From Micromonospora sp. CB01531 (GTDB lineage: Bacteria; Actinomycetota; Actinomycetes; Mycobacteriales; Micromonosporaceae): DNA of 64,000 bases. The stretch lies in contig NZ_LWLS01000061.1 in assembly GCF_001905095.1 (NCBI RefSeq), positions 1 through 64,000 of the forward strand, in the 5' to 3' direction. The translations under genes were made by a program, and so were the position numbers. Of this stretch, positions 19,989 to 29,273 are shown in pieces (the stretch's first letter is position 1; the number at the start of each line of letters is the position of its first letter). The notes below the pieces were generated by a model. The model saw only the letters and a program-made list of their open reading frames with translations. It searched no databases and was not told the origin of the DNA.

Positions 19989-20885
19989 ATGTTCTGCCTG
20001 ATCGCGACCCGTGGGCTGCCCGCCTCCGGCAAGACCACCTTCGCCCGCCGGCTCCAGCCCGGCGTGGTCCGGGTCAACCGGGACGACCTGCGCCGGATGA
20101 TGCACGGCGAGCGGCTCTTCACCCAGTGGGCCGAGGGGCAGGTCACCCGCGCCCAGCGGGCCCAGGTGGAGGCGCTGCTGGCGGCCCGGGTGAGCGTCTG
20201 CGTGGACGACACCAACCTGCGCTCGCGCACGTTGCGGGACTGGGCCGAGCTGGCCGAGCGGTTCGGCGCCGCGTTCGAGGTGCACGACTTCACCGACGTG
20301 CCGCTGGAGGAGTGCCTGCGCCGGGACGCGGCCCGGCCGGAGGCCGACCGGGTCGGCGAGGCGGCGATCCGCCGGCTGCACGAGCGCTACCTCGCCAACC
20401 GGCCGTTACCGCTGCCGGTGCCGACCGCCCGCACCGGCACCCCGGCCCGGGTCCACCCGCCCCACCCCGAGCCGCCCGCGATCGTGCTGGTGGACATCGA
20501 CGGCACGGTGGCGTTGACCGTCTCCCGCAGCCCGTACGACATGACCCGGGTCGGCGAGGACGCCCCGAACGAGGCGGTGATCGCGGCGGTCCGGGCGATG
20601 CACGCGGCCGGGCACGGGGTGGTCTTCTGCTCCGGCCGGGACGCGACCGCACGGCCGGCCACCGAGACCTGGCTGGACCGGCACGTCAAGGTGCCCTACC
20701 TGGCGCTGCACCTGCGGGCGGTCGGCGACCACCGCAAGGACGCCGTGGTCAAGCAGGAGATCTACGAGCGGGAGATCCGGGACCGGTACCGGGTGGTCGG
20801 CGTATTCGACGACCGGCAGCAGGTGGTCCGGATGTGGCGCTCGCTCGGCCTGACCGTCTTCCAGGTGGCCGAGGGCGACTTCTGA
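19989..20885 (+). CDS. T4-type polynucleotide 5'-kinase/3'-phosphatase
   Basis: The 298-residue protein joins an N-terminal P-loop kinase ([15 protein letters not shown], then [14 protein letters not shown] and the DDTNLRSRT lid region) to a C-terminal HAD-type phosphatase with [19 protein letters not shown] and [13 protein letters not shown]. The end, [27 protein letters not shown], follows the order of motifs in phage T4 Pnkp very closely. Such enzymes restore 5'-phosphate and 3'-hydroxyl ends on RNA or DNA. AGGAGGT precedes the ATG. No RNA ligase, Hen1 or Ku gene is adjacent, and codon use matches the neighbours. Confidence 0.88.
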   Translation: MFCLIATRGLPASGKTTFARRLQPGVVRVNRDDLRRMMHGERLFTQWAEGQVTRAQRAQVEALLAARVSVCVDDTNLRSRTLRDWAELAERFGAAFEVHDFTDVPLEECLRRDAARPEADRVGEAAIRRLHERYLANRPLPLPVPTARTGTPARVHPPHPEPPAIVLVDIDGTVALTVSRSPYDMTRVGEDAPNEAVIAAVRAMHAAGHGVVFCSGRDATARPATETWLDRHVKVPYLALHLRAVGDHRKDAVVKQEIYEREIRDRYRVVGVFDDRQQVVRMWRSLGLTVFQVAEGDF

Positions 20886-20890
20886 CCGAG

Positions 20891-20949
20891 CACCCGCCGA
20901 CGGGCTCCTCCCCCAGGTCACAGGGCCCGTCGGCGGGTGGCGGCCGGCG
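20891..20949. terminator. Bidirectional terminator hairpin
   Basis: CACCCGCCGACGGGC pairs perfectly with GCCCGTCGGCGGGTG over 15 bases with a 29-base loop. It separates the convergent kinase/phosphatase and glycosidase/phosphoesterase genes. Confidence 0.75.
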
Positions 20950-20987
20950 TCCGGGGACGCAGACCATGGCCGCGCCCCCGGGGCGGG

Positions 20988-23900
20988 TCAGGCGGCGGGC
21001 GCCTCCGCCGCCGTCAGGGTGACCGTCGCCTGGGCGGGTACGCCGTTGACGGTCACCGCGAGCACCACCTGACCGCCGGGGCGCAGCGCGGTCAGCTGCC
21101 CCGTCGCCGGGTCGAACCGGGCCACGTGCCAGGGCTTCACCCCGTCGGCCCCACCGACGTGCAGGTTCGGCGAGCCGGACCAGTCGGCACTGACCGGTGC
21201 GGCGACCGGGACGGTACGGCCGCCGGGCTGGGTGAGCGTGGCCGTGACGGTCGCCGGGGCGCCCACCGCGACGCTGGCCGGAGCCGCCAGGGCGAGCCGG
21301 TCGACGTGGGCGTGGAACTCCGCCTCGACCCAGCGCGGCCCCTCGGCCAGTGGGTCACGCCGGGCCCGCTCCGCCTCCTGCGGGGTCACCGGGTCGACGC
21401 CGAACTCGGTCCAGCCGGTGAAGCCGCCGAGCTGCGGCGGGGTGGAGGGGTTCTTGCCCGAGTTGCCGTTGATCACGTACGGGACGCCGTCCACCCGCTC
21501 GGCGTGGAACGTGCCGACGTGCCCGTTGACCAGGAGCGCGCCCTTGCCCGTCCGGTGCTGGAAGTCGGCCAGCCACTGCTCCACCAGGGCGGCCTCCTTC
21601 CGGTCGCCGAGCTGGCTGGCCTTGGCCGGGCTGGGGTCGCGGGGCGGGTGGTGGAAGAACACCGCGACCGAGCCGACGGCCGGGTCGGCGGCGGCCCGGT
21701 CCAGCGTGTCCCGCAGCAGCTTCACCTGGTCGAAGCCGCCGCCGCGCAGTGAGCCGTTGGCGGTGTTCAGCGTGACGAACCGGGTGCCCTGGTGGTCGAA
21801 GACCCGCGAGGTGTCGCCGAAGGCGGCCTTGAAGTTGTCGATCGGGGCGCCCATGATCTCGTGATTGCCCGGGACGTAGTAGTAGGGCAGCTCGCCGCCC
21901 AGTTCCTCGTCGAGGATCCGCTTGGCCAGCGCGAAGTCCGCCGGGTACGCGGTGTCCACGAGGTCGCCGACGATGATCACGAAGTCGGGCTTCGCCGCCT
22001 TGATCTCGCGGAGCGTACGGCGGGCCTGGGCGACCAGGTCGCTGTCCGGGTCGGCGGCGACGAACTGGGCGTCGGACATCACCGCGAAGCGCCAGGACGC
22101 GCCGTCCACCGTGCCGTCGCGCAGGACCACCCGGTCGGTCAGCGGTGACTCGGCCGGCGCGTCCAGGGTGGGCGGCACCTTGGCCACCAGGTCGTCGATG
22201 ACCACCTCGCTCTTGTACTGCTTGGCCGGGTCGGTCTCCGCCACGTAGAACCGGCGCACCCGGACCGGGTACTGCACGCCCGGCGGGACGGCGAACTCGA
22301 CGTACCGCCACCCGGTCCAGGTGACGTACGGGCCGCGGAGCACGAACTGGGTGTCCTGGGCGTCGTGCAGGTGCAGGCTGGGCCACTCCCCGGTGCCGTT
22401 GCCCTTGATCCACATGCCGAAGGCCTGCGGCTGGCCGGGCACCGGGATCCAGGCCGGCGGGTCGGCGTACGCGGCGCGGGTGCCGGTCGACTGGCTGAAG
22501 TCGTACGACAGCTTCAGGCCGGTGCCGGTGTGGCCCGGCGTCGGCGCGACCGACCCGCTGGCCCGCGCCTGGCTGAACTTCCAGGAGGCGGCGTCGTCGA
22601 AGCCGGCCACCGGCACGTCGGCCAGCCCGACGGTCACCGGCAGCACGGTGGTCTGCGCTCCGACGTGGATGGTGACCAGGGCGGAGCCGGTGCCGCTGAG
22701 CGCCTTGACCGAGAGGTTGCCGTCGCCGGTCGGGGTGACCGCGAGGAGGTCGTGGTCGTACTCCAGGCGCAGGTCGGCCGGCTCGATCGGCGCGGTGTTG
22801 CCCTCGGCGTCGTAGCCGACCACGCCGAACAGGCCGGTGTCACCCTGCCGGTTGAGGCCGAGCCGGTCCACGGTTGAGTCGATCCGCTCCAGAGGACCGA
22901 GCACGGTCAGGTCGAGGGTGCCCCGGGCCGCCTCGCGCCAGGCGGTGATGGTGCTGCGGCCGGGCCGAGCGGCCCGGAACACGCCCTCGTCGTCGACCGT
23001 GCCCTGGGCGGCCGGGTTGGCCCGCCACTGCGGCGCGCCGGCCGCCGGCCCATACGTCTCGTCGTAGCCGGCCGCGGTGAGCCGGCGGGTGAGCCCGGGG
23101 AAGACCCGGTCCGGCCGCCCGCCGCGGACCGGGGCGACCCCCGGCGCGGCGGTCGGGTCACTCGCCGTCTCCAGCCAGTACCCGGTGAGCCGGCCGCTGC
23201 CCGGCGGGGCGTAGATGGCCAGGCCGTTCGGCACCGGCCGCTCGCTGCCGTCCGAGGGGCTGTTCTCCACCTGCACGGTGGCCGCGCCGGGCTCGCGGGC
23301 CAGCAGGGTCGAGGAGCCGCCGCCGTCGAGGTTCAGTGCGGTCCACGCGCCGAGCTCGCGCATCATCCGGCCCAGCTCGGTCTGCGTGACGCCCCGGCTG
23401 TCCACCTGCCGGCCGTCCACGGTCAGCATGATCATTCTGCGCCCGTCGGCGGAGAAGCCGACCGAGGTACGCGGGGCCAGGCTCTGATCGGCGATCTGCT
23501 GCACCACGCCGTCCCGGATCAGCACGTTGCCGCCACCGACCGCAGCCCGCAGGCTGCTCCCGTCGGAGGCCTTCGGCCGCCAGCTCAGGTCGACCGGATC
23601 GCCCGGCCGCAGCGCCGCGAGCGCGTCGGCGCCCGCCTCCCGGCCCAGCAGCACAGTGGTGCCGGCCGGAATCGGGCCCTCGCCCGCCGCGGTGGCCACG
23701 GCGGCCACCTTGCCGCCGGTCACCGTCACCTCGACCACCCGGGCGGCGCCCTCCACCGGGCGCTTGCGGGAGTACGTCCCCCAGAGCGGGGTGAAGACGC
23801 CGACGCCGTCGCGCTGCACCATGTTGTTGAACTGGGTCAGCGGCACCGACCCGGCCGGCAGGGTGACGCTGCCCTCGAAGCCGACCTGGATCACCCGGCC

Positions 23901-24443
23901 CAGCCCCTCGGCGCTGATCGCGGCGGCGTTGGTGTGCCCGGCGACCGGCGACTGAACCAGTTCGCCGGAGCGGATGCCGATGCCCTGCGCGGCACCGGAG
24001 TTGTTGATGTCGAAGAAGTCGCCGTTGACCGCGGCCACCGCCCGGGAGCGGTCCACCGCGGCGCGCAGCGGCTCGTCCCGGGTGACCGCGCCCGAATTGA
24101 CGTAGTCCACGGTGACACCGCCGGACAGGTCGGCGGTGAGGGCGTCGGCCCGCAGCCAGCCGTCGGCGTCGTACCGGTCGAAGGAGGTCAGCTCGAGTCC
24201 GGGGGCGACCGGACGGATGGTCTTCGCGGTCTCCAGGCCGCCGGCCGGTTCCAGACCGGCGGCGTCGCCGGCGAGGGCGACGGCGGAGTCAGGGCGGGAG
24301 GAGGCGGCCGGGGCGTCCTCGGCCGCGGTGTGCGGCTCACCTGCGGGCGCCGCGGTGCCGGGTGGGACGGGACCGGCCAGGGTGAGCAGCGGCGTCAGCA
24401 GCAGGACGCCGGCGAGACGGGCAGATCGACTGCGGATACGCAT
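20988..24443 (-). CDS. Secreted phosphodiester glycosidase and metallophosphoesterase fusion
   Basis: The 1151-residue protein starts with a signal peptide (about 1-32). Residues of about 100-415 match the phosphodiester glycosidase (NAGPA) family, with VNGDFFDINNSGAAQGIGI and ALNLDGGGSSTLL. Ig-like and galactose-binding-like modules follow. A calcineurin-type phosphoesterase at about 785-1000 shows VMSDAQF, GDLVDTAYP, VPGNHEIMG and NGHVGTFH, with the usual DxH histidine replaced by glutamine. A final Ig-like domain ends the chain. It probably processes sugar-phosphodiester substrates outside the cell, perhaps wall teichoic acids; substrate is inference. It starts beside an A+T-rich regulatory segment. 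Confidence 0.87.
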   Translation of the reverse strand: MRIRSRSARLAGVLLLTPLLTLAGPVPPGTAAPAGEPHTAAEDAPAASSRPDSAVALAGDAAGLEPAGGLETAKTIRPVAPGLELTSFDRYDADGWLRADALTADLSGGVTVDYVNSGAVTRDEPLRAAVDRSRAVAAVNGDFFDINNSGAAQGIGIRSGELVQSPVAGHTNAAAISAEGLGRVIQVGFEGSVTLPAGSVPLTQFNNMVQRDGVGVFTPLWGTYSRKRPVEGAARVVEVTVTGGKVAAVATAAGEGPIPAGTTVLLGREAGADALAALRPGDPVDLSWRPKASDGSSLRAAVGGGNVLIRDGVVQQIADQSLAPRTSVGFSADGRRMIMLTVDGRQVDSRGVTQTELGRMMRELGAWTALNLDGGGSSTLLAREPGAATVQVENSPSDGSERPVPNGLAIYAPPGSGRLTGYWLETASDPTAAPGVAPVRGGRPDRVFPGLTRRLTAAGYDETYGPAAGAPQWRANPAAQGTVDDEGVFRAARPGRSTITAWREAARGTLDLTVLGPLERIDSTVDRLGLNRQGDTGLFGVVGYDAEGNTAPIEPADLRLEYDHDLLAVTPTGDGNLSVKALSGTGSALVTIHVGAQTTVLPVTVGLADVPVAGFDDAASWKFSQARASGSVAPTPGHTGTGLKLSYDFSQSTGTRAAYADPPAWIPVPGQPQAFGMWIKGNGTGEWPSLHLHDAQDTQFVLRGPYVTWTGWRYVEFAVPPGVQYPVRVRRFYVAETDPAKQYKSEVVIDDLVAKVPPTLDAPAESPLTDRVVLRDGTVDGASWRFAVMSDAQFVAADPDSDLVAQARRTLREIKAAKPDFVIIVGDLVDTAYPADFALAKRILDEELGGELPYYYVPGNHEIMGAPIDNFKAAFGDTSRVFDHQGTRFVTLNTANGSLRGGGFDQVKLLRDTLDRAAADPAVGSVAVFFHHPPRDPSPAKASQLGDRKEAALVEQWLADFQHRTGKGALLVNGHVGTFHAERVDGVPYVINGNSGKNPSTPPQLGGFTGWTEFGVDPVTPQEAERARRDPLAEGPRWVEAEFHAHVDRLALAAPASVAVGAPATVTATLTQPGGRTVPVAAPVSADWSGSPNLHVGGADGVKPWHVARFDPATGQLTALRPGGQVVLAVTVNGVPAQATVTLTAAEAPAA

Positions 24444-24458
24444 GGACGACAGTCAACC

Positions 24459-24512
24459 GGAAACTGAATAGAAGTTTCAATACCTCTAGGCTTAACCGTA
24501 GAAAAACTTCAT
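24459..24512 (-). promoter_or_regulatory. A+T-rich control region with inverted repeats
   Basis: This stretch is markedly A+T-rich for the window. It holds GAAAC/GTTTC (24460-24478) and GAAGTTT/AAACTTC (24471-24510) inverted repeats just before the secreted glycosidase/phosphoesterase start. On the minus strand TGAAGT and TAGAGG, 17 bases apart, could be -35 and -10 elements. Confidence 0.4.
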
Positions 24513-24543
24513 ACAGGCTGTTCGGCACCCGGCCAGGAACGCG

Positions 24544-24579
24544 GAAGAGGGGCACGACCCGCAGGCCGTACCCCTCTTC
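24544..24579 (-). terminator. Terminator hairpin after rho
   Basis: GAAGAGGGG pairs with CCCCTCTTC across an 18-base loop, 18 bases past the rho stop codon. Confidence 0.55.
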
Positions 24580-24597
24580 GCTCCGCCCCTGGCGGGA

Positions 24598-26613
24598 TCA
24601 CTCGCCCGGCGTGGACTTCGCGATCTGCATCAGGAACTCGATGTTCGTCCGGGACTGCTTGAGCCGGTCCAGCAGGAGGTCGAGCGCCGCCTGCGAGTCC
24701 AGCGAGTGCAGCACCTTCCGGAGCTTGTGGACGATCGCCAGCTCCTCCGGCGCGAGCAGGACCTCCTCCTTGCGCGTACCGGAGGGGTTGATGTCGATCG
24801 CCGGGAAGACCCGCTTGTCGGCGATCTTCCGGTCCAGCTTGAGCTCGGCGTTGCCGGTGCCCTTGAACTCCTCGAAGATGACCGTGTCGGCCATCGATCC
24901 GGTCTCCACCAGCGCGGTGGCGAGGATGGTCAGCGAGCCGCCGTTCTCGATGTTCCGCGCCGCGCCCAGGAAGCGCTTCGGCGGGTAGAGCGCGGTGGAG
25001 TCGATACCACCCGACATGATCCGGCCGCTGGCCGGCGCCGCCAGGTTGTACGACCGACCGAGCCGGGTCACCGAGTCGAGCAGCACGACCACGTCGTGCC
25101 CCAGCTCGACCAGGCGCTTCGCCCGCTCGATCGCCAACTCCGCCACCGTGGTGTGGTCCTGCGGCGGACGGTCGAACGTGGCCGCGATGACCTCGCCCTT
25201 CACCGACCGCTGCATGTCGGTGACCTCTTCCGGCCGCTCGTCGACCAGCACCACCATCAGGTGGCACTCCGGGTTGTTGCGGGTGATCGCGTTCGCGATC
25301 GCCTGCAGCACCATCGTCTTACCGGCCTTCGGCGGCGAGACGATCAACGCCCGCTGACCCTTGCCGATCGGCATCACCAGGTCGATCACCCGGGTGGTCA
25401 GGATGTGCGGCTCGGTCTCCAGCCGCAGCCGCTCCTGCGGGTACAGCGGAGTGAGCTTGTAGAACTCCGGACGGCGCTTCGCCTCGTCCGGCTCCATCCC
25501 GTTGATGGTGTCCAGCCGGACCAGCGGGTTGTACTTGTCGCGCCGCTGCTCGCCGTCCCGCGCGGCCCGCACGGCGCCGGTGATGGCGTCACCGCGGCGC
25601 AGGCCGTACTTCTTGATCTGGGACATCGAGACGTACACGTCGTTCGGGCCGGCCAGGTAGCCGGTGGTCCGGACGAAGGCGTAGTTGTCGAGCACGTCGA
25701 TGATGCCGGCGACCGGGACGAGCACGTCGTCCTCGCCGACCTGCGGCTCGCGGCCGCCGCCCTCGCCGCCCTCGGCCCGCTCACCGCGGCCCCGCCGGCG
25801 GTCACGGAACCGGCTGCGCCGGCCGCGCCGGCCGCCGCCCTCGCCGTCCTCGTCGCCGTCGTTGTCCCGCTCGGCGCGCTCAGCGCGCTGGCCACGGTCG
25901 TTGCGCTCGGCCCGCTCGCCACGCTCGGCACGCTCGGTGCGTTCGCCACGCTCGCCACGCTCGGTGCGTTCGGCCCGCTCGCCACGCTCGGCACGCTCGG
26001 TGCGCTCGGTCCGCTCGCCGCGCTCGGCCCGCTCGGCCCGCTCGGTGCGTTCGGCCCGCTCGGTGCGCTCGGCCCGCTCGGTGCGCTCGGCCCGCTCGGT
26101 GCGCTCGGCCCGCTCGGCGCCGCGCTCCCGGCCGCGGCCCTCGCCGCGCTCGGCCCGCTCACCGGTCTCGGCCGGGGCCTCCTCGGCACGCGGCTCGGCC
26201 GGACGCGCCTCGGCGGTCGCGGCGGCCCGGCCACGCCGGCTCCGGGTGCGACCCTCGGTCACCTCGGCGGCCGGCGCCTGCTCGGCCGGGCGGCGCTCGG
26301 TCTCGGCCCGCTCCTCACGGACCTCGGCGTGCACCTCTTCCCGGGCCGGAGCGGCCGCGGCCGCGACCTCGGCCCGCGGTCGAGGGGTGCCGGCGGCGGC
26401 GCCGCCCTGCCGCTCTGTGATCGCGCTGATCAGCTCGCCCTTGCGCATGCGAGCCGTACCGGAGATGCCGAGCGACGCGGCCAGGCTCTGAAGCTCAGGC
26501 AGCAGCATCGCCGACAGGCCGGTACCGCTGCGCCGACGGCGAGTGGGAGCGGCGGCGGTGGCATCGCCAGCGACGTTGGAAACATCCGACGTCACGTCGG
26601 TGGTGTCGCTCAA
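24598..26613 (-). CDS. rho: Transcription termination factor Rho, arginine-rich actinobacterial form
   Basis: This hexameric RNA helicase of about 671 residues has a SAP-like Rho_N region (about 30-70), a long Arg/Glu-rich insertion (about 90-270), an RNA-binding cold-shock fold (about 285-355) and an ATPase core with P-loop SPPKAGKTM (about residue 431), VLVDERPEEVTDM and the LLDSVTRLGRSYN block. The start is TTG 26613 since GGGAAGGA lies just upstream and the product then begins LSDTTDVTSD. Upstream, 26614-26907 has no gene and must hold the promoter and leader; TAGACT (minus strand, 26899-26894) is a possible -10. Confidence 0.96.
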   Translation of the reverse strand: MSDTTDVTSDVSNVAGDATAAAPTRRRRSGTGLSAMLLPELQSLAASLGISGTARMRKGELISAITERQGGAAAGTPRPRAEVAAAAAPAREEVHAEVREERAETERRPAEQAPAAEVTEGRTRSRRGRAAATAEARPAEPRAEEAPAETGERAERGEGRGRERGAERAERTERAERTERAERTERAERTERAERAERGERTERTERAERGERAERTERGERGERTERAERGERAERNDRGQRAERAERDNDGDEDGEGGGRRGRRSRFRDRRRGRGERAEGGEGGGREPQVGEDDVLVPVAGIIDVLDNYAFVRTTGYLAGPNDVYVSMSQIKKYGLRRGDAITGAVRAARDGEQRRDKYNPLVRLDTINGMEPDEAKRRPEFYKLTPLYPQERLRLETEPHILTTRVIDLVMPIGKGQRALIVSPPKAGKTMVLQAIANAITRNNPECHLMVVLVDERPEEVTDMQRSVKGEVIAATFDRPPQDHTTVAELAIERAKRLVELGHDVVVLLDSVTRLGRSYNLAAPASGRIMSGGIDSTALYPPKRFLGAARNIENGGSLTILATALVETGSMADTVIFEEFKGTGNAELKLDRKIADKRVFPAIDINPSGTRKEEVLLAPEELAIVHKLRKVLHSLDSQAALDLLLDRLKQSRTNIEFLMQIAKSTPGE
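25870..26130 (-). repeat. Short tandem repeats encoding the Rho ER-rich insertion
   Basis: Within rho, units of about 9-18 bases (GAGCGGACCGAGCGGGCC-like on the minus strand) repeat about fifteen to twenty times and encode ERTER/ERAER/ERGER strings. The period is a multiple of three, so length changes would keep frame. Confidence 0.85.
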
Positions 26614-26907
26614 TGGATTCCTTCCCTCGATAGGCCGGGGCTGCCCGGAGTCGAAACCAGGTGGCCGGGCGGCCTCGGTGCACCCGCCTCGCATGGACGC
26701 GTCGCGGGAGTCTGTGACACAGCAGCCGGTCGGTTTCCCGACTCACCAGCGTCGGTGAGCAGGTCTCGCCGTCTGCGGCGACCTGTGGAAACTGCGGTGC
26801 GGCGTAGGCCTTTGGCAGGGGTGACGGGCTGACCGCCGAGAGCTTCGGGGGTGCGCCGCCCCGCAGGAGATCGCATGCTTCGCGGCTGTGCTGAGTCTAG
26901 AGCGTAA

Positions 26908-27852
26908 TCAACTCTTCCGACCTGCGGCAACAGGGTCCCGCTCGGCGTGTCCAAGTCTACCCCGGGTGACCCGGGCACCGCTGACATCTATCGGCAACTC
27001 CCAGCGCTGCCAATCTGTTCCCGCGCCGAACCCCGCCGGCACCTCGGTCAACGCCAGAACCGTCGGGCCCGCCCCACTGACCACAGCCGCCACATCCGCC
27101 TCACGCAGGGCGACGACCAGGGCTGCCGTCCCCGGCATCTCCTCGGCGCGGTAGTCCTGGTGCAGCCGGTCGACCGTGCCCGGCAGCAGCAGCGCCGGAT
27201 CGGTGGTCAGCGCGTGCACCAGCAGGGCCGCGCGTCCGGCGGTCAGGGCCGCGTCGGCGTGCGGCACGGTGGCCGGCAGCGCGGCCCGGGCAACGGCGGT
27301 CAGGCCGCGCTCCCCGGGCACGAAGACGGTCGGGCGGACGCCTTCCGCCACGGGCAGCGACACCGCCCGGGCACCGGCCGGCTCGGTCCAGGCGACGGTG
27401 AAGCCACCGAGCAGGCAGGGCGCGACGTTGTCGGGATGGCCCTCGATCTCGGCGGCCAGCCGGAGCGCGGCGACGTCGTCCAGCAGCGCCGCGCCGTCGT
27501 CGGCCAGCGCCCGGGCCAGCAGCACCCCGGCGACGATGGCCGCCGAGGACGAACCGAGGCCCCGGGCCTGCGGGATCCGGTTGACGCACTCCAGGGCCAG
27601 CCCCGGCGGCTGCGTGCCCAACACGTCGAAGGTGGCCCGCATGGCCACCACCACCAGGTGCTGGTCCCCGTCCGGCAGCTCGCCGGCGCCCTCGCCGGTC
27701 ACCGCCACCCGGACCCCGCCGGCGGTCACCTCGGCCGCCACGTCGTCGTACAGCCCGAGGGCCAGCCCGAGCGAGTCGAAGCCCGGCCCCAGGTTCGCGC
27801 TGGTCGCGGGCACCCGGACCCGCACGGGACCGGAGGTGAGAGTCATCGGCAC
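26908..27852 (-). CDS. thrB: Homoserine kinase
   Basis: This GHMP-family kinase of 314 residues phosphorylates homoserine for threonine synthesis. It has VRVPATSANLGPGFDSLG at the start, the nucleotide loop RIPQARGLGSSSAAIVAG and the C-terminal glycine-rich VVSGAGPTVLAL. The start could be GTG 27852 or ATG 27846; neither has a good ribosome binding site. It is about 6 kb from thrC, with three unrelated genes between, instead of adjacent as in many actinomycetes. Confidence 0.95.
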   Translation of the reverse strand: MPMTLTSGPVRVRVPATSANLGPGFDSLGLALGLYDDVAAEVTAGGVRVAVTGEGAGELPDGDQHLVVVAMRATFDVLGTQPPGLALECVNRIPQARGLGSSSAAIVAGVLLARALADDGAALLDDVAALRLAAEIEGHPDNVAPCLLGGFTVAWTEPAGARAVSLPVAEGVRPTVFVPGERGLTAVARAALPATVPHADAALTAGRAALLVHALTTDPALLLPGTVDRLHQDYRAEEMPGTAALVVALREADVAAVVSGAGPTVLALTEVPAGFGAGTDWQRWELPIDVSGARVTRGRLGHAERDPVAAGRKS

Positions 27853-28007
27853 CGGCTCATGCTAGGACCCGACACCGACAGCCCGTCGATTCGCCCGGAC
27901 CATGGGATGCGTTCCCACGCTCGGCGAAGCCGGCGTCGGTCGTGGGCGCCTCGCAGCCCGGATGGCGGGTGGGCGGCGCCGCCGCGCGCACCGTGCGCCG
28001 GCGCGGG

Positions 28008-29252
28008 TCAGGACGCGCGGCTGGCACAGGGCTCCTCCGCCGGATCGGTGAGCGAGAGCCGCCGGGTGGCCAGCCGCCAGCCCAGCGCGTAGACCACGGT
28101 GACCAGACCGCAGCCGGCCAGCACGGTCCGCTCGCTCACCGTGTCGACCACCAGGGCGACGGCCAGCTGGCTGACCGAGATGGCCAGCGTCGCCAGCATC
28201 ATGTCGGTGGCGAAGACCCGCCCCCGCAGGTGGTCCGGCACCTCGCCCTGGAGGGCGTAGTTGGACAGCACCCAGTTGCTGCCGCCGCCGAGGTGGGCCA
28301 GGAAGACCAGCACCAGCACCAGCGGGAACCAGGCGACCACCGACGCCCCGAGGTAGGCCAGGCCGTAGAGGGACATGGACAGCGCCAGGCCGGTGAGCAG
28401 CCAGGCCCGGTTGGCGAGCACCCGGCGCATCAGGATCGGGCCGACCAGCGCCCCGGCACCCCGGGCGGCGAAGAGCAGTCCGGTGCCGACCGCCCCGACC
28501 CCGTACACCCCGGCGAGCAGCGGGAAGACGGTCAGCACGCCGTTGCCCAGGCCGACCGCCGACTTGACGGTGACCAGGCCGAGCACCCGCGGCCGGTGCG
28601 CGATGTAGCGCAGCGCCTCGCGGATCGCCGCCCAGGTGCGCGTGGGTGCCAACGCCGGGTCGCGGGGGGCCTGCAACGGCCGGCGGATCAGCGCGGCCAG
28701 GCCCGCCGCCACCACCAGGCTCCCCGCCGCCACCCAGAAGCTGACGTACGCGCCGGCGGCCGCGCTGAGCATGCCGCCGAGCGAGGCGCCGACGACCGTC
28801 ATGGTGCCCCAGGCGGAGCCGGCCACGGCGTTGCCAGCGGCCAGGTCCGCCGGGTCGAGCACGTTGGGCAGGGCAGCCTGGGCGGCCGGCGAGTAGAACG
28901 CCTTCGCCACCGCCACGGCCGCGATCGCTACCAGGGCCAGCCAGGCCGTCCGGGGGCTGCGGACGCCGAGCAGCAGCAGGACGCCGGCCAGCGCGGCGAG
29001 GTTAGCCGCGATCATGGTCTTCCGCCGGTCGAACCGATCGGCGATGGTGCCGGTATACGGCAGCAGCAGCGCCAGCGTGCCGGTGTCCACGGCGAGCACC
29101 AGCGCCCCCCACACCCCGCTGCCGGTCAGCTTCGGCAGGAGCACCAGCAGCGGCACCATGACGAACCAGTCGGCGCCGAACACCACCAGCTCGGCGAGGA
29201 AGAGGTTGCGGAAGTCACGATTGCGGACCAGGACCGAGACGGTGGGTGACAC
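28008..29252 (-). CDS. MFS transporter
   Basis: The 414-residue protein has about twelve membrane helices and starts VLVRNRDFRNLFLAELVVFGADW. The loop between helices 2 and 3 reads GTIADRFDRRKTM, a recognisable MFS motif A variant. The overall pattern fits the MFS_3/enterobactin-exporter-like subfamily, so drug or siderophore export is possible, but substrate cannot be told. It lies between thrB and a polysaccharide deacetylase gene on the same strand. Confidence 0.85.
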   Translation of the reverse strand: MSPTVSVLVRNRDFRNLFLAELVVFGADWFVMVPLLVLLPKLTGSGVWGALVLAVDTGTLALLLPYTGTIADRFDRRKTMIAANLAALAGVLLLLGVRSPRTAWLALVAIAAVAVAKAFYSPAAQAALPNVLDPADLAAGNAVAGSAWGTMTVVGASLGGMLSAAAGAYVSFWVAAGSLVVAAGLAALIRRPLQAPRDPALAPTRTWAAIREALRYIAHRPRVLGLVTVKSAVGLGNGVLTVFPLLAGVYGVGAVGTGLLFAARGAGALVGPILMRRVLANRAWLLTGLALSMSLYGLAYLGASVVAWFPLVLVLVFLAHLGGGSNWVLSNYALQGEVPDHLRGRVFATDMMLATLAISVSQLAVALVVDTVSERTVLAGCGLVTVVYALGWRLATRRLSLTDPAEEPCASRAS

Positions 29253-29273
29253 GCCGGCACCCTACCGGGCCGG

